Positions 8,339-17,878 of a stretch of DNA of 40,276 bases are shown here, piece by piece. A program made the position numbers and the translations under genes. Each line of letters starts with the position of its first letter. Positions within the stretch are counted from its first letter, which is position 1. Origin of the DNA: Clostridia bacterium (GTDB taxonomy: Bacteria > Bacillota > Clostridia > TANB77 > CAG-508); contig JAAVYF010000032.1 of assembly GCA_022790975.1 (NCBI GenBank), forward strand, positions 1 to 40,276. Direction: 5' to 3'. A model generated the notes under the pieces. That model made no database searches. It had not been told where the DNA came from and saw only the letters and a program-made list of their open reading frames with translations.

Positions 8339-9595
8339 ATGGATGAATTAAAAAATATACAAAAAGAAGCAGATTTATGTTTAGGATGTAAAATGAAACC
8401 ATGTAGTAATGCGTGCCCAATGCATACAGATATTCCGAATTTTATATCTAAAGTAAAAGAAGAAAAATTAGAAGAAGCTTATAATATATTAATAGAAAAT
8501 AATTTATTTAGTCATGTGTGTAGTTTAGTATGTCCTCAAGAAGAACAGTGTCAAGGTTCTTGTGTTAGAAAAATTAAATCAGAACCAACTCAAATTGGTA
8601 AAATTGAGAATTTTGTAAATGAGTGGGCTATTAAAAATAATATAAAGGTTAAAATACCTCAAAAAGAAACAAAATCAAATATTAAAGTTGCAATAATAGG
8701 TGCTGGTCCAGCAGGGCTTTCATGTAGTTATGAACTTGCAAAAGAAGGAATTAAGTCTGTTGTATTTGAAAAAGAAGATTGCCTTGGTGGAATTTTAAGT
8801 TATGGAATTCCAGATTTTAGATTAAATAAAAAAATTATAGAAAATATAATAAATATTTTAACATCAATGGGAGTTGAATTTAAATTAAATTCAACTTTAG
8901 GAAAGAATATATTTTTATCAAAATTAAAAGAAGAATACAATTATATTTTTATTGGTGTTGGAGCTGAGTTTTCTAGTATGTATAAATTATCAGATGAAAA
9001 AGTAAATTCTATTTATGATTCAGATACATTTTTAAGAGCATACAATTATAGAAAATTTATACCAAATTTAGGAAAAGTTGTTGTAATTGGTGGAGGAAAT
9101 GTAGCTATGGATTGTGCAAGAAGTGCAGTTCATATGGGAGCAGAAAGTGTTTCTATTTTATATAGAAGAGATAGAAAACATATGCCAGCAAGAGAAGTTG
9201 AACTTGATGAAGCAATTTTAGAAGGGGTTAAATTTGAAGAACTAACTAGAGTTGATTTTGCAAATGTTAAAGATGGTAAAATTAATTCAGTTCATTGTGT
9301 TAGAACACAAATTATAGATGGAAAAGCAGTAGATATAGAAGGAAAAGAATTTGATTATGATGCGAATACTATAGTTTTTGCTATTGGCTTGAAACCAAAT
9401 AAAGAAATGCTTATGAATGAAGGACTAAAACTTACAGATTGGGGAACTATTGAGGTAGATAATTATAATAGAACTAATATTGAAAATGTTTATGCTGGAG
9501 GAGATGTTGTTGATAATAAGTCTGTTGTTTGTAAAGCTTTAGCTTCAGGAAAAAAAGCAGCAGAATCTATAAAGAATGAAATTTATAAAATGTAA
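8339..9595 (+). CDS. NADPH-dependent glutamate synthase beta-subunit-like flavoprotein
   Basis: A 418-residue protein of the GltD/DPYD N-terminal family. Residues 1-100 hold two cysteine clusters (CLGC...CSNACP with C14, C17, C22, C26, then CSLVCP...CQGSC) that bind 4Fe-4S centres. VAIIGAGPAGLS (G121-G126) is the FAD-binding fold and VVIGGGNVAMDCA is the NADPH-binding fold. The C-terminal YAGGDVV closes the FAD site. It passes electrons between NADPH and iron-sulfur partners. No large GltB-type subunit is next to it. The family also includes NfnB, so glutamate synthesis is not certain. The start at 8339 is chosen for AGAAAAGAGG upstream and the promoter position. Confidence 0.85.
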   Translation: MDELKNIQKEADLCLGCKMKPCSNACPMHTDIPNFISKVKEEKLEEAYNILIENNLFSHVCSLVCPQEEQCQGSCVRKIKSEPTQIGKIENFVNEWAIKNNIKVKIPQKETKSNIKVAIIGAGPAGLSCSYELAKEGIKSVVFEKEDCLGGILSYGIPDFRLNKKIIENIINILTSMGVEFKLNSTLGKNIFLSKLKEEYNYIFIGVGAEFSSMYKLSDEKVNSIYDSDTFLRAYNYRKFIPNLGKVVVIGGGNVAMDCARSAVHMGAESVSILYRRDRKHMPAREVELDEAILEGVKFEELTRVDFANVKDGKINSVHCVRTQIIDGKAVDIEGKEFDYDANTIVFAIGLKPNKEMLMNEGLKLTDWGTIEVDNYNRTNIENVYAGGDVVDNKSVVCKALASGKKAAESIKNEIYKM

Positions 9596-9618
9596 GATAT
9601 AAAATGTAAGATATAAAA
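9590..9618. repeat. 14-bp tandem duplication across the stop codon
   Basis: AAAATGTAAGATAT is present twice in direct succession, starting within the last codons of the flavoprotein gene and covering its stop. It is a recent slippage event with no effect on the protein. Confidence 0.7.
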
Positions 9619-9662
9619 TAAATAATAAATATTATAAATTATATATCATATATAATGTTTTT

Positions 9663-9706
9663 ATAAAATCTTAATTATTAGAAGTTTTTAATAATTAAGA
9701 TTTTAT
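9663..9706 (+). terminator. Terminator of the flavoprotein gene
   Basis: A perfect 18-bp stem, ATAAAATCTTAATTATTA (9663-9680) with 9689-9706, and an 8-base loop. It is followed by AATTTTT. Confidence 0.75.
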
Positions 9707-9798
9707 AATTTTTAGTTTATTAAAAAAATATTTTTTATAGTGTTTTTTTAAAATATTGATATTATATTTTTATATTTATTAAATTATAGTTATAAATA

Positions 9799-9834
9799 AA
9801 AAAATTCATGTTAAGGAATAACATGAAATTTTTT
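9799..9834. terminator. Bidirectional terminator
   Basis: AAAAAATTCATGTTA (9799-9813) pairs with TAACATGAAATTTTTT (9819-9834) with one bulge. It serves the small minus-strand gene at 9861 and possibly plus-strand read-through. Confidence 0.75.
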
Positions 9835-9860
9835 ATCTATATAAGATAAGTATAAAAATT

Positions 9861-10034
9861 TTATTTGTTTTTTTCATTTTTATTTTTTGGTATTATAACT
9901 TTTTTCTTTAAGATTTCTTTATCTTTAGGTCTTAATGTAGTAACACAATCTGCAACTTCTGAAAAGTTCAAGTTTGTGTTGTCACCCATTACAACTTCAA
10001 TATCTACATCATTATTTTTTTCATTTTTGTCCAT
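9861..10034 (-). CDS. Small charged protein of unknown function
   Basis: A 57-residue hydrophilic protein (MDKNEKNNDVDIEVVMGDN... ending KNKNEKNK). It has an acidic first third, a lysine-rich end and a single cysteine near the middle. I do not recognise a family. It is likely real because it has a strong promoter (TTGACA-17-TATAAT), a good GAAAGGA 9 bases before the ATG at 10034, and a terminator just after. A TTG at 10043 is in frame but too close to the ribosome binding site. It is divergent from scpB and shares its promoter region. Confidence 0.65.
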   Translation of the reverse strand: MDKNEKNNDVDIEVVMGDNTNLNFSEVADCVTTLRPKDKEILKKKVIIPKNKNEKNK

Positions 10035-10084
10035 ATATTTCAATCCTTTCTTTAGGAATTTTATATTAATAAAATCATATTTTT

Positions 10085-10113
10085 ATTATATCAAAATAAT
10101 ATTCGAATGTCAA
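10085..10113 (-). promoter_or_regulatory. Promoter of the small minus-strand gene
   Basis: TTGACA (10113-10108), 17-bp spacer, TATAAT (10090-10085), both consensus. Its -35 box lies 7 bp from the -35 box of the opposite promoter, making an inverted pair TGTCAA...TTGACA. Confidence 0.85.
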
Positions 10114-10120
10114 TTTTTTG

Positions 10121-10149
10121 TTGACATTTGAAGTAATACATGGGATAAT
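10121..10149 (+). promoter_or_regulatory. Promoter of scpB
   Basis: TTGACA (10121-10126), 17-bp spacer, GATAAT (10144-10149). Confidence 0.82.
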
Positions 10150-10182
10150 ATAAAAGTAAAATTTTATGTAGGAGATGCTAGA

Positions 10183-10896
10183 ATGGACATAGAAAAAGCA
10201 GAAGCTATAATTGAAGCAATGTTATTTTCAACTGGTTCTATTATTACAATAAAAGATATTATGAATATTGTAGAATTAGGTTCAGAAGATATTGAAAAAA
10301 TTATGCAAAAAATGAGAATTAGATATGATGCTAATAATAGTGGTATAGAACTTATAAAGATTGAGGATGGTTATCAATTATGTACAAAGAAAGAATATTA
10401 CGAATATATTTATCCATTATTTGATAATAGAGCAAAACCGTCTATTTCTGGTGCTGCATTAGAAACTTTGTCTATTATTGCTTATAATCCTAAAATTACA
10501 AGATCAGAAATAGATTCAATTAGAGGAGTAAATTCAGATGGAACTATTTATAAATTGTTAGAATACAATTTGATTGAAGAAGCAGGAAAGTTAGATGCTC
10601 CTGGAAAACCAACAATGTATAAAGTAACACAAAATTTTATGAAGATGTTTGGAATTTCAAGTTTAGATGATTTACCAGAACTTCCTAGATATAAATTAGA
10701 TGAAAATGAGCAAATTGTTATAGATGATGTTTTAATAGATGATAATAATGAAATTGTTAAAGATGAAGAAATAAATAATGAGAATATTAGTAAAAATTTA
10801 GAAAAAAATAAAGAAAATGAGTCATCAAATGAAAATACTAATATAGAATCTAAAAATGAAAATACTAAAGATATAGAGGCTCCAATGCCCAGTTAG
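10183..10896 (+). CDS. scpB: Segregation and condensation protein B
   Basis: A 237-residue protein. Residues 1-170 match ScpB: two winged helices with AEAIIEAMLFSTG at the start, and ALETLSIIAYNPKITRSEIDSIRGVNSDGTIYKLLE in the second. ScpB binds ScpA, which bridges the heads of the SMC dimer during chromosome condensation. The last 50 residues are an acidic, asparagine- and glutamate-rich tail of low complexity, longer than in many relatives. TAGGAGATG precedes the ATG. scpA is not adjacent, but smc lies 3.2 kb downstream in the same direction. Confidence 0.92.
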   Translation: MDIEKAEAIIEAMLFSTGSIITIKDIMNIVELGSEDIEKIMQKMRIRYDANNSGIELIKIEDGYQLCTKKEYYEYIYPLFDNRAKPSISGAALETLSIIAYNPKITRSEIDSIRGVNSDGTIYKLLEYNLIEEAGKLDAPGKPTMYKVTQNFMKMFGISSLDDLPELPRYKLDENEQIVIDDVLIDDNNEIVKDEEINNENISKNLEKNKENESSNENTNIESKNENTKDIEAPMPS

Positions 10897-10955
10897 GGTA
10901 CTATTTTATTAATTATAGAAAAAATAAAGAGAAAATTAATAATTTAAGAAGGGAG

Positions 10956-10975
10956 TTGTAGATCTTTATCTACAA
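10956..10975 (+). promoter_or_regulatory. Hairpin between ribosome binding site and start codon of proS
   Basis: The ribosome binding site AAGGGAG (10949-10955) is followed at once by an 8-bp perfect stem TTGTAGAT/ATCTACAA with loop CTTT, then 9 bases and the ATG at 10985. The linear spacing is 29 bases, too long for initiation. Folding the hairpin leaves 9 bases, the normal distance. Confidence 0.7.
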
Positions 10976-10984
10976 AAAATAATT

Positions 10985-12433
10985 ATGGGAAAAAATAATA
11001 ATGATAATAATTTTGTTAAAGAAATAACTAATATCGAAGATGATTTTGCAAAATGGTATACAGATATTGTTTTAAAAGCTGAACTTGCAGATTATACAGA
11101 TACAAAAGGATGTATAGCAATAAAACCTTATGGATATTCTATTTGGGAAAATATTCAAAAATATATGGATGAGAGATTTAAACAAACAGGAGTAGAAAAT
11201 GTTTATTTTCCAGTTTTAATTTCAGAAAATTTATTAAAAAAAGAAGAAGACCATATAGAAGGATTTGCTCCAGAAGTGGCTTGGGTTACAAATGCTGGAG
11301 GCGAAGACTTAGATGAAAAATATTGTATAAGACCAACTTCTGAAACTATGTTTTCAACATTATATTCAAAATGGCTAAATTCCTGGAGGGATTTACCAAT
11401 GGTTTATAATCAATGGTGTAATGTTTTAAGATGGGAAAAAGAAACAAGACCTTTTTTACGTTCAAGAGAGTTTTTATGGCAAGAAGGTCATACAATTCAT
11501 GAAACAGCAGAAGAAGCAAAAGCTAGAACTATTCAAATGCTTGAAATATATGCAGAAACAATAGAAAATCTTCTTGCTATTCCAGTTCTAAAAGGTATAA
11601 AAACAGAAAAAGAAAAATTTGCAGGAGCTGAGGAAACATATACAGTTGAATGTTTAATGCATGATGGGAGAGCTCTTCAATCAGCAACTTCACATTATTT
11701 TGGACAAAATTTCACAAAGCCATTTAATGTAAAATTTCAAAATAGAGAAGGAAAAGAAGAATATGCATATCAAACATCTTGGGGAGCAACTACTAGATTA
11801 ATAGGAGCAATTATAATGGCACATGGAGATAATAGAGGTTTGAAATTGCCACCAAAAGTAGCTCCAATTCAAGTTGTAATTATTCCAATTGCAGGGCATA
11901 AAGAAGGGGTTTTAGAAAAATCAAATGAATTGTTTGAAAGCTTAAAAAAAGATTTTAGAGTTAAGTTAGATGATAGAGATAATTATTCTACTGGTTTTAA
12001 ATTTAACGATTGGGAAATGAGAGGTGTTCCAATTAGAGTTGAAATCGGACCAAGAGATATTGAAAATGGAGTAGCAGTTGTTGTTAGAAGAGATAATGGT
12101 GAAAAAGAAACTGTAGAAATCTCTAAATTAAATGATAGAATTAAAGAATTATTAGAGGAAATTCATAATAATATGTTTAATGAATGTTTAAAAAATAGAG
12201 AAGTTAGAACTACAGTTGCATATAGTTTAGATGAGATTTTAAAAAACTTAAATACAAATCAAGGTTATGTAAAAACAATGTGGTGTGAAAGCTTAGAATG
12301 TGAAAATAAAGTAAAAGAAATAACAGGAGCACATTCTAGATGCATTCCATTTGAACAAGAAAATTTAGATAATAAATGTGCAATATGTGGAAAAACTGCT
12401 AAGAAGATGATTGTTTGGGGAAGACAATATTAA
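10985..12433 (+). CDS. proS: Prolyl-tRNA synthetase, short archaeal/eukaryotic type
   Basis: A 482-residue class II synthetase that charges tRNA-Pro in the cytoplasm. The catalytic core has CIRPTSETMF, the motif 2 region RWEKETRPFLRSREFLWQEGHT, and motif 3 as GDNRGLKLPP, followed by the anticodon-binding domain (VAPIQVVIIPI) and a C-terminal domain with cysteines (CESLECENK...CAICGKT) ending in WGRQY. It lacks the 180-residue editing insertion of the longer bacterial type, as usual for the form found in many Clostridia. The start matches the family N-terminus (FVKEIT.IEDDFAKWYTD). Confidence 0.95.
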   Translation: MGKNNNDNNFVKEITNIEDDFAKWYTDIVLKAELADYTDTKGCIAIKPYGYSIWENIQKYMDERFKQTGVENVYFPVLISENLLKKEEDHIEGFAPEVAWVTNAGGEDLDEKYCIRPTSETMFSTLYSKWLNSWRDLPMVYNQWCNVLRWEKETRPFLRSREFLWQEGHTIHETAEEAKARTIQMLEIYAETIENLLAIPVLKGIKTEKEKFAGAEETYTVECLMHDGRALQSATSHYFGQNFTKPFNVKFQNREGKEEYAYQTSWGATTRLIGAIIMAHGDNRGLKLPPKVAPIQVVIIPIAGHKEGVLEKSNELFESLKKDFRVKLDDRDNYSTGFKFNDWEMRGVPIRVEIGPRDIENGVAVVVRRDNGEKETVEISKLNDRIKELLEEIHNNMFNECLKNREVRTTVAYSLDEILKNLNTNQGYVKTMWCESLECENKVKEITGAHSRCIPFEQENLDNKCAICGKTAKKMIVWGRQY

Positions 12434-12445
12434 AATAAATATTTA

Positions 12446-12486
12446 AAAAACGTGTAGCTATTGAATTATCAAAGTTACACGTTTTT
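12446..12486 (+). terminator. Terminator of proS
   Basis: AAAAACGTGTA (12446-12456) pairs with TACACGTTTTT (12476-12486). An A-tract lies before and a T-tract within the 3' arm. Confidence 0.8.
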
Positions 12487-12515
12487 AAAACATTAAAGTA
12501 GAGAGTTTGTTCTAA

Positions 12516-12564
12516 AATTGAACTGAAGCTAAAAAGTGTTTAACTTTTTGGCTTCAGTTCAATT
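12516..12564. repeat. 22-bp hairpin of unknown role
   Basis: 12516-12537 pairs with 12543-12564 through AATTGAACTGAAGC and AAAAAGT arms, with one U-G wobble and a 5-base loop. No T-run follows. It lies between the proS terminator and the 3' end of the HD-GYP gene. Confidence 0.7.
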
Positions 12565-12720
12565 AGGAACTCTTTAATTATTTTCAAAAAAATAGTCAAG
12601 TTAATACAATTATAGATTTGAAAGATAATTTACTGTAATCGTAAAATTTAAAACTTATTTCTTATTTAAATGTATTGAATATAGTTACAGTTGAAATTTA
12701 TAAAAAATTGTATTTTTATT

Positions 12721-13665
12721 TTACACAGATAAATGTCTAATTTGTCTTGCCTCTGAATATAATTTTTCAATATGAGCTTTACGAGCATTAATAGAATTAT
12801 TAAGTTCTTCATACATACTAGGAATTGCTTCAACAGTTTCATTTCTACGAAGACAAGCTTGTGCTCCTGCTTTATAATACTCTTTTTTCTTTTCATTTGG
12901 AGCGGCTTGCATTTTATCATAATATTTAAGAGCTTCTTTTATTCGTTTTATTTCTGATTTTAAATATTCAATATAATCTATTCTAGCAGAAATTTCATAT
13001 TCTATATCATCTAAAGATACTTTAAATAATGCTTTAACTATTTTTCTATCAACTTTTCCTAAACGAGTTTCATCAGCCATAAGCTTTAAACCATCTTTAA
13101 CATTTTTTATAGGCGTTGGTTTTGTATCATCAATTAACATATTTAAAGTTTCAATTATTCCAACATGAGTTTTATATTGGCGTTTTGCTGAAATAGCTTC
13201 AAATTCATCTGCAACTCTAATTATTTGTGCTTCATATGGTATATCTTTTGCTGTTACACCATTTGGATAACCACTTCCATTAAGTGCTTCATGATGATAT
13301 AATGTTCCAGCTGCATATGGTCTTAATTTTGGGTCTTTCATACACATTTTATATCCAATAGTAGTATGAGTTTTCATAATTTGATATTCTTCATCTGTTA
13401 AACCAGAAGGTTTTTGAAGAACAGATGGTGGAATAAAAACTTTTCCAATATCATGTAAATAGGCACAAGTTGTGCAATATATTGTAAATCCTTCATCTAA
13501 TTTTAAATATTCGCATAATCTACAAGTTATAGAAGCTACATTTTCAGAATGCCTTCTAGTATATGCATCTAAACTATCAAGCATTGATAATTGATAACGT
13601 ATTTTTTCATCAAGATTATACGATTTTAAAGCTGTTTTACTAAAAAAATCAAATTCTTCTGTCAT
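12721..13665 (-). CDS. HD-GYP domain phosphohydrolase
   Basis: A 314-residue protein with an HD-GYP domain over residues 15-200. Metal ligands are visible: H39 in RRHSENV, H71-D72 in YLHDIGKV, H100, H124-H125 in YHHEALNGSGYPNG, with the GYP motif at 132-134. Such domains usually hydrolyse cyclic di-GMP or related cyclic dinucleotides. There is no receiver domain. Instead the last 100 residues are charged helices, likely a coiled coil. AAGGAAG precedes the ATG on the minus strand. It stands alone with its own promoter. Confidence 0.88.
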   Translation of the reverse strand: MTEEFDFFSKTALKSYNLDEKIRYQLSMLDSLDAYTRRHSENVASITCRLCEYLKLDEGFTIYCTTCAYLHDIGKVFIPPSVLQKPSGLTDEEYQIMKTHTTIGYKMCMKDPKLRPYAAGTLYHHEALNGSGYPNGVTAKDIPYEAQIIRVADEFEAISAKRQYKTHVGIIETLNMLIDDTKPTPIKNVKDGLKLMADETRLGKVDRKIVKALFKVSLDDIEYEISARIDYIEYLKSEIKRIKEALKYYDKMQAAPNEKKKEYYKAGAQACLRRNETVEAIPSMYEELNNSINARKAHIEKLYSEARQIRHLSV

Positions 13666-13691
13666 ATTTTATTCTTCCTTTGCAAACTACT

Positions 13692-13708
13692 ATATAGTTA
13701 AACTATAT
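13692..13708. promoter_or_regulatory. Palindrome in the HD-GYP leader
   Basis: A perfect 8+1+8 palindrome ATATAGTT-A-AACTATAT between the promoter and start codon of the HD-GYP gene. It is a possible operator. Confidence 0.4.
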
Positions 13709-13715
13709 TAATATT

Positions 13716-13744
13716 ATTTTAACTATTAATAATATTTTCGTCAA
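13716..13744 (-). promoter_or_regulatory. Promoter of the HD-GYP gene
   Basis: TTGACG (13744-13739), 17-bp spacer, TAAAAT (13721-13716) on the minus strand. Confidence 0.7.
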
Positions 13745-13785
13745 TAAAAATATTATATTTTTTGCTTAAAAATTATTTTAGTGGC

Positions 13786-13834
13786 TAGTAGTTAGTGATT
13801 AGTAGTTAGTAATTAGTGTTTAGTAATTAGTAGT
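13786..13834. repeat. Seven tandem heptamers TAGTNNT
   Basis: Seven uninterrupted 7-bp units (TAGTAGT, TAGTGAT, TAGTAGT, TAGTAAT, TAGTGTT, TAGTAAT, TAGTAGT), tailing off into similar sequence to about 13855. It lies in the 460-bp gap between the HD-GYP gene and smc, which otherwise holds only the promoters. Confidence 0.8.
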
Positions 13835-14037
13835 TACTAAGGAGTAGTATTTAGAGTTTTTGGATTTAAAAATTTAATTTATAGTGATTAATGAAATATA
13901 GTAATATTTAAGTTTAATAAATGGTCACTAATAAAGATATTAATGTTTAAATTTAGTTAATAAAAAGTATAATAATTTTAAATTTGATAATAAGATAAAA
14001 ATACATATAAAGTTTATAACAAATTTTATTATTTTTG

Positions 14038-14066
14038 TTGAAATTTAAAGAAATTTAAGATAATAT
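14038..14066 (+). promoter_or_regulatory. Probable smc promoter
   Basis: TTGAAA (14038-14043), 17-bp spacer, TAATAT (14061-14066), 60 bp before the smc start. Confidence 0.6.
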
Positions 14067-14125
14067 ATGAAAGTAATAATAGAGAAAAGTTATATAATAA
14101 ACATTAGAAAAGAGGAACAAAAATT

Positions 14126-17100
14126 ATGCAATTGAAGCGATTAGAAATGTATGGATTTAAGTCATTTGCTGATAAAACTATATTAGACTTTAAATCAGGA
14201 ATTACAACTGTTATAGGTCCAAATGGTTCTGGAAAAAGTAATATATCAGATTGTGTTCGATGGGTGCTTGGAGAACAAAGTATAAAAGAATTAAGAGGAG
14301 CTAAAACAGAAGATATAATTTTTGCTGGAACTCAAAATAGAAAGTCTTTGGGTTTTGCCGAAGCTTCTCTTGTTTTTGATAATTCTGATGGAAAACTTCA
14401 AATTGAGTATTCAGAAGTAACTATAACAAGAAGAATATATAGAAGTGGAGAATCTGGTTATTTTATTAATAAATCACCATGTAGATTAAAAGATGTATTA
14501 GAATTATTTATGGATACTGGAATTGGAAAAGATGGTTATTCTATAATTGGTCAACGGTAAAGTAGATGAGATTTTAAGTAATAAATCTGAAGATAGAAGG
14601 CATATTTTTGAAGAAGCTGCTGGTATTGTAAAATATAGATCAAGAAAGAATGAATCTGAAAAAAAATTAGAACAAACTAAACTTAATTTACTTAGAATAA
14701 ATGATATTATTTCTGAAATAGAAACTAATATTGATTCTTTAAGAGCTCAATCAGATAGAGCAAAGAAATTTTTAAGTTTAAGAGATGAGCTAAAAAATAT
14801 TGAAGTTGGATTATTTTTATATAATATAGAAGATTATAAAAATAAAATAAAGGAAATTTCAGATAATTTAGAAATTTTTGAAATACAAAAAATAAAAGAA
14901 GAAGAAAAATTAAATGATATAATAACTGAAAAAGATAGTTTAAGAAAATCTTTAGAGGAATTAGTTGAATTAATAGAAAAAACTCAAAATATTGGTTTTG
15001 AATTTGAAAAGAAAAAAGAACAGATTAATAGCGAAATAAATGTTAATCTTGAGAGAATTTCAAATAATGAAGAAAATTATAAGAGATACGAAAATGAAAT
15101 TGAAGATTTAAAAGAAAAAAATAAGATTCTTGAAGAAGATAAAGTAAAAAAAGTAAATAAAAAATCAGATTTAAATATTAATAAAGAAAAGTTTGAAAAA
15201 GAATTAGAACAAAAAAGACAAGAATATGATAAACATGCTAAAACATTATCAGAAAAAGAACTTAAAATAGAAGAAAAGAAAAAAATTGTTGATAATAATA
15301 TTGATAGAAAATATGAATTAATAGCAATTTCTAATACAGAAAAAGCAAATTATGATAATTTGCTAAAAAAAGAAAAAACATTAAAATCTGAGTTAGATTC
15401 TACTATAGTAGAATTGGATTCTATAAGAGCTGTAAAGAGTGAGTCAGATAGTAACTTTTATGGAATTCAAACTTCAAGAAATAAATTATTAAAAGAATTA
15501 GAAGAAGCTAAAAGTAAAAGTAGTGAAAGTCAAAATGTTATAGATGAATTTAATAAAAAAATAAATACTTTGGAATCAGAATATAGAATAAAAGAATCTA
15601 GACATAAATTTTTAATTGAAACTGAAAAAGAAAAAGAAGGTTATAATAAAAGTGTAAAATCAATTTTACAATTAGTTGAAAAAAACAGTTCCTATAAAAA
15701 AGGAATGCATGGAGTTTTGGCAAATCTTATTTCTGTTCCAAATGAATATGAAACGGCTATTGAAATGGCATTAGGAGCTAGTATTCAAAATATAGTAACA
15801 GATACTGAGCAAGAAGCAAAAAACTTTGTAAATTATTTAAGAGATAATAAATTAGGACGAGCTTCATTTTTACCTATTAGTACTATAAAAGGGCAAAAAT
15901 TAATTAAATTAAATAGTAATGGAATTGATGGAGTTTTTCGGAGTTGCATCTGATTTAATAAAATTTGATAGTAAATATGAACAAATAGTACTTAACTTAT
16001 TAGGTAAGACTGTAATTGTAAAAGATATGGATTCTGCAATTGCTTTAGGCAAAAAAAATTCAAATTCATTTAAAATAGTTACATTAAAGGGTGATATTAT
16101 AAATAGTTCTGGAAGTATTACAGGAGGTTATATTGCACCAAAAACTGTAAATTTGCTTAGTAGAGGTACAGAAATTAAAAGTTTAGAAAAAGAATTAAAA
16201 CTATTGATATCAAAGATTGAAAAAGTAAAGCAAGAAAAAGTTGATTATGAATCTGGAATTAGTGAATTATTAAAGTTATTAGAAACAAAGCAAAAAGAAT
16301 TGAACGATTCAGAAATTATTTATGCAACTGAAAGTCAGAAAATAAAGAATTTTGAGTTGGAAATTTTAAAATTAGAAGCAAAACGAGATAAATTAAAAGA
16401 AAATATTGAGCAAAATAAACTTGAAAAAGATAAAAGTAATAAAACCCAAGAAGAACAAACTGATCAAATGCTATTGTTAGAAAATGAAACTAAAACTTTA
16501 AATACTGAGATTGAAGAATTTACCAGACTAAATAAAGATAATCAAAAATACATAGATGATTTAAAATTTGATATAAATAATTTAGAAATATCAGTATCGT
16601 CATTTGATGAAAGTGAAATATCTATAAATGAATTTGTTGAGAAATTAAATGAAGATATTAATTCAAATAATTTATCTATTCAGAATAAAATAGAATTAAG
16701 AGAAGAAATTCTTGAAAATAATAAAATATTAAGTGAAAAAAATAAAGAACTAAATGAACAAATAACTAAAATGAAGGAAGATGTTGATGGTTCTCAAGAA
16801 AAAGCAAAAGCTTTAAAAGATGAAAGAATTTTAAAGAATAATAAACTTTCAAAATTGGAACAAGATTTATTAGAGAAACAAAATATAGTAGAAGATATAA
16901 AAAATCAAATCTCTAAATTAGAAGTTAAAAGTTCAAAGATAAATCTTGAATTAGAACAAATAATTAATAAGATGTGGGAAGAATATGAATTAACTCCAAA
17001 TTCAATAAAAAGTGATTCTAAAATTGTTAATCCACAAGAAGTTCAAAAAAATGTAAATAATTTACGTTCACAGATAAAAGAACTTGGAAGTGTTAATATA

Positions 17101-17691
17101 GATTCTATTAAAGAATATCAAGAAATAAAAGAAAGATATGATTTTATGTGTGAACAACGTTTAGATTTAGAAAATTCTATTAGTAAGATTAAGAAATTAA
17201 TTACAGAAATTGTTGATACAATGAAAAATCAATTTAATGAAAAATTTAAACTTATTAATAAAAATTTTAAAGAAACTTTTAAAGAATTATTTGGAGGAGG
17301 AAAAGCAGAAATTAAACTCGAAGATGAAAATAATGTTTTAGAATGTGGCATAGAAATTGAAGTTCAACCGCCAGGAAAAAAATTAAAGAATATGTTACTT
17401 CTTTCTGGTGGGGAAAGAGCTTTTACTGCAATTGCTTTATTATTTGCTATATTAAAAATAAATCCAGCTCCATTTTGTGTTTTAGATGAAATTGAAGCTG
17501 CTCTTGATGATGTTAATGTTTATAGATTTGCAGAGTATTTAAAAAGATTTGATAAAGATACTCAATTCCTTGTAATTACTCATAGAAAGGGCACTATGGA
17601 AGCAGCAGATACAGTATATGGAATCACTATGGAAGAGAAAGGAATTAGTAAATTACTTTCTCTTGATATGAACCAAAATCAGAGTGCATAA
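14126..17691 (+). CDS. smc: Chromosome segregation protein SMC, two CGG frameshifts
   Basis: Read through two +1 shifts this is a 1187-residue SMC, the normal bacterial length. The N-terminal head has Walker A GPNGSGKSN (31-39). Long coiled coils flank a hinge (GVLANLISVPNEYETAIEMALGASIQNIV onward). The C-terminal head carries the signature LLSGGERAFTA and Walker B FCVLDEIEAALDD. It forms the condensin with ScpA and ScpB. In the zero frame it stops at codon 145, so the protein would be useless without the shift. At 14555 the joint reads SIIGQ-GKVDEI, the conserved glycine next to the head, and at 15939 NGIDGVF-GVASDLI in the hinge. AAGAGGAAC precedes the ATG. Confidence 0.93.
14555..14557 (+). 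other. CGG recoding site 2 (smc, codon 144)
   Basis: GGT CAA CGG TAA in the zero frame is an immediate stop. Skipping the C gives CAA GGT AAA GTA GAT, the conserved QGKV motif of the SMC head. Confidence 0.92.
15939..15941 (+). other. CGG recoding site 3 (smc hinge, residue 605)
   Basis: GTT TTT CGG AGT in the zero frame reaches TGA three codons after AGT. Skipping the C gives TTT GGA GTT GCA TCT GAT, the conserved hinge sequence GVASDL. Confidence 0.92.
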
Positions 17692-17815
17692 ATGCAAAAT
17701 AAAGAAAAATGGAGTAAAAACGAGTATAATAAAGATATGGTAAAAAAATCCATTGAAATTTTTGAATAATTTTGAATCAATTTGAAAATTATAAAAATAA
17801 TACCAAAAAATCAAT

Positions 17816-17844
17816 TTGCCAAATATAAAAATGCATAGTATAAT
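17816..17844 (+). promoter_or_regulatory. Promoter of the M23 peptidase gene
   Basis: TTGCCA (17816-17821), 17-bp spacer, TATAAT (17839-17844). Confidence 0.8.
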
Positions 17845-17878
17845 ATGCCTGCGTGACGATTAAAGAGAAAAGGAGTGA

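Noticed and set aside
14126..17691. smc as a pseudogene in three pieces
   Set aside because: Both breaks are single-base and at CGG, no residue is lost, all motifs are intact and smc is expected to be essential. The same rule explains breaks in six other genes.
17692..17769. A 25-residue open frame starting right after the smc stop codon
   Set aside because: No ribosome binding site, no recognisable similarity and lysine/asparagine-rich composition typical of translated AT-rich spacer.
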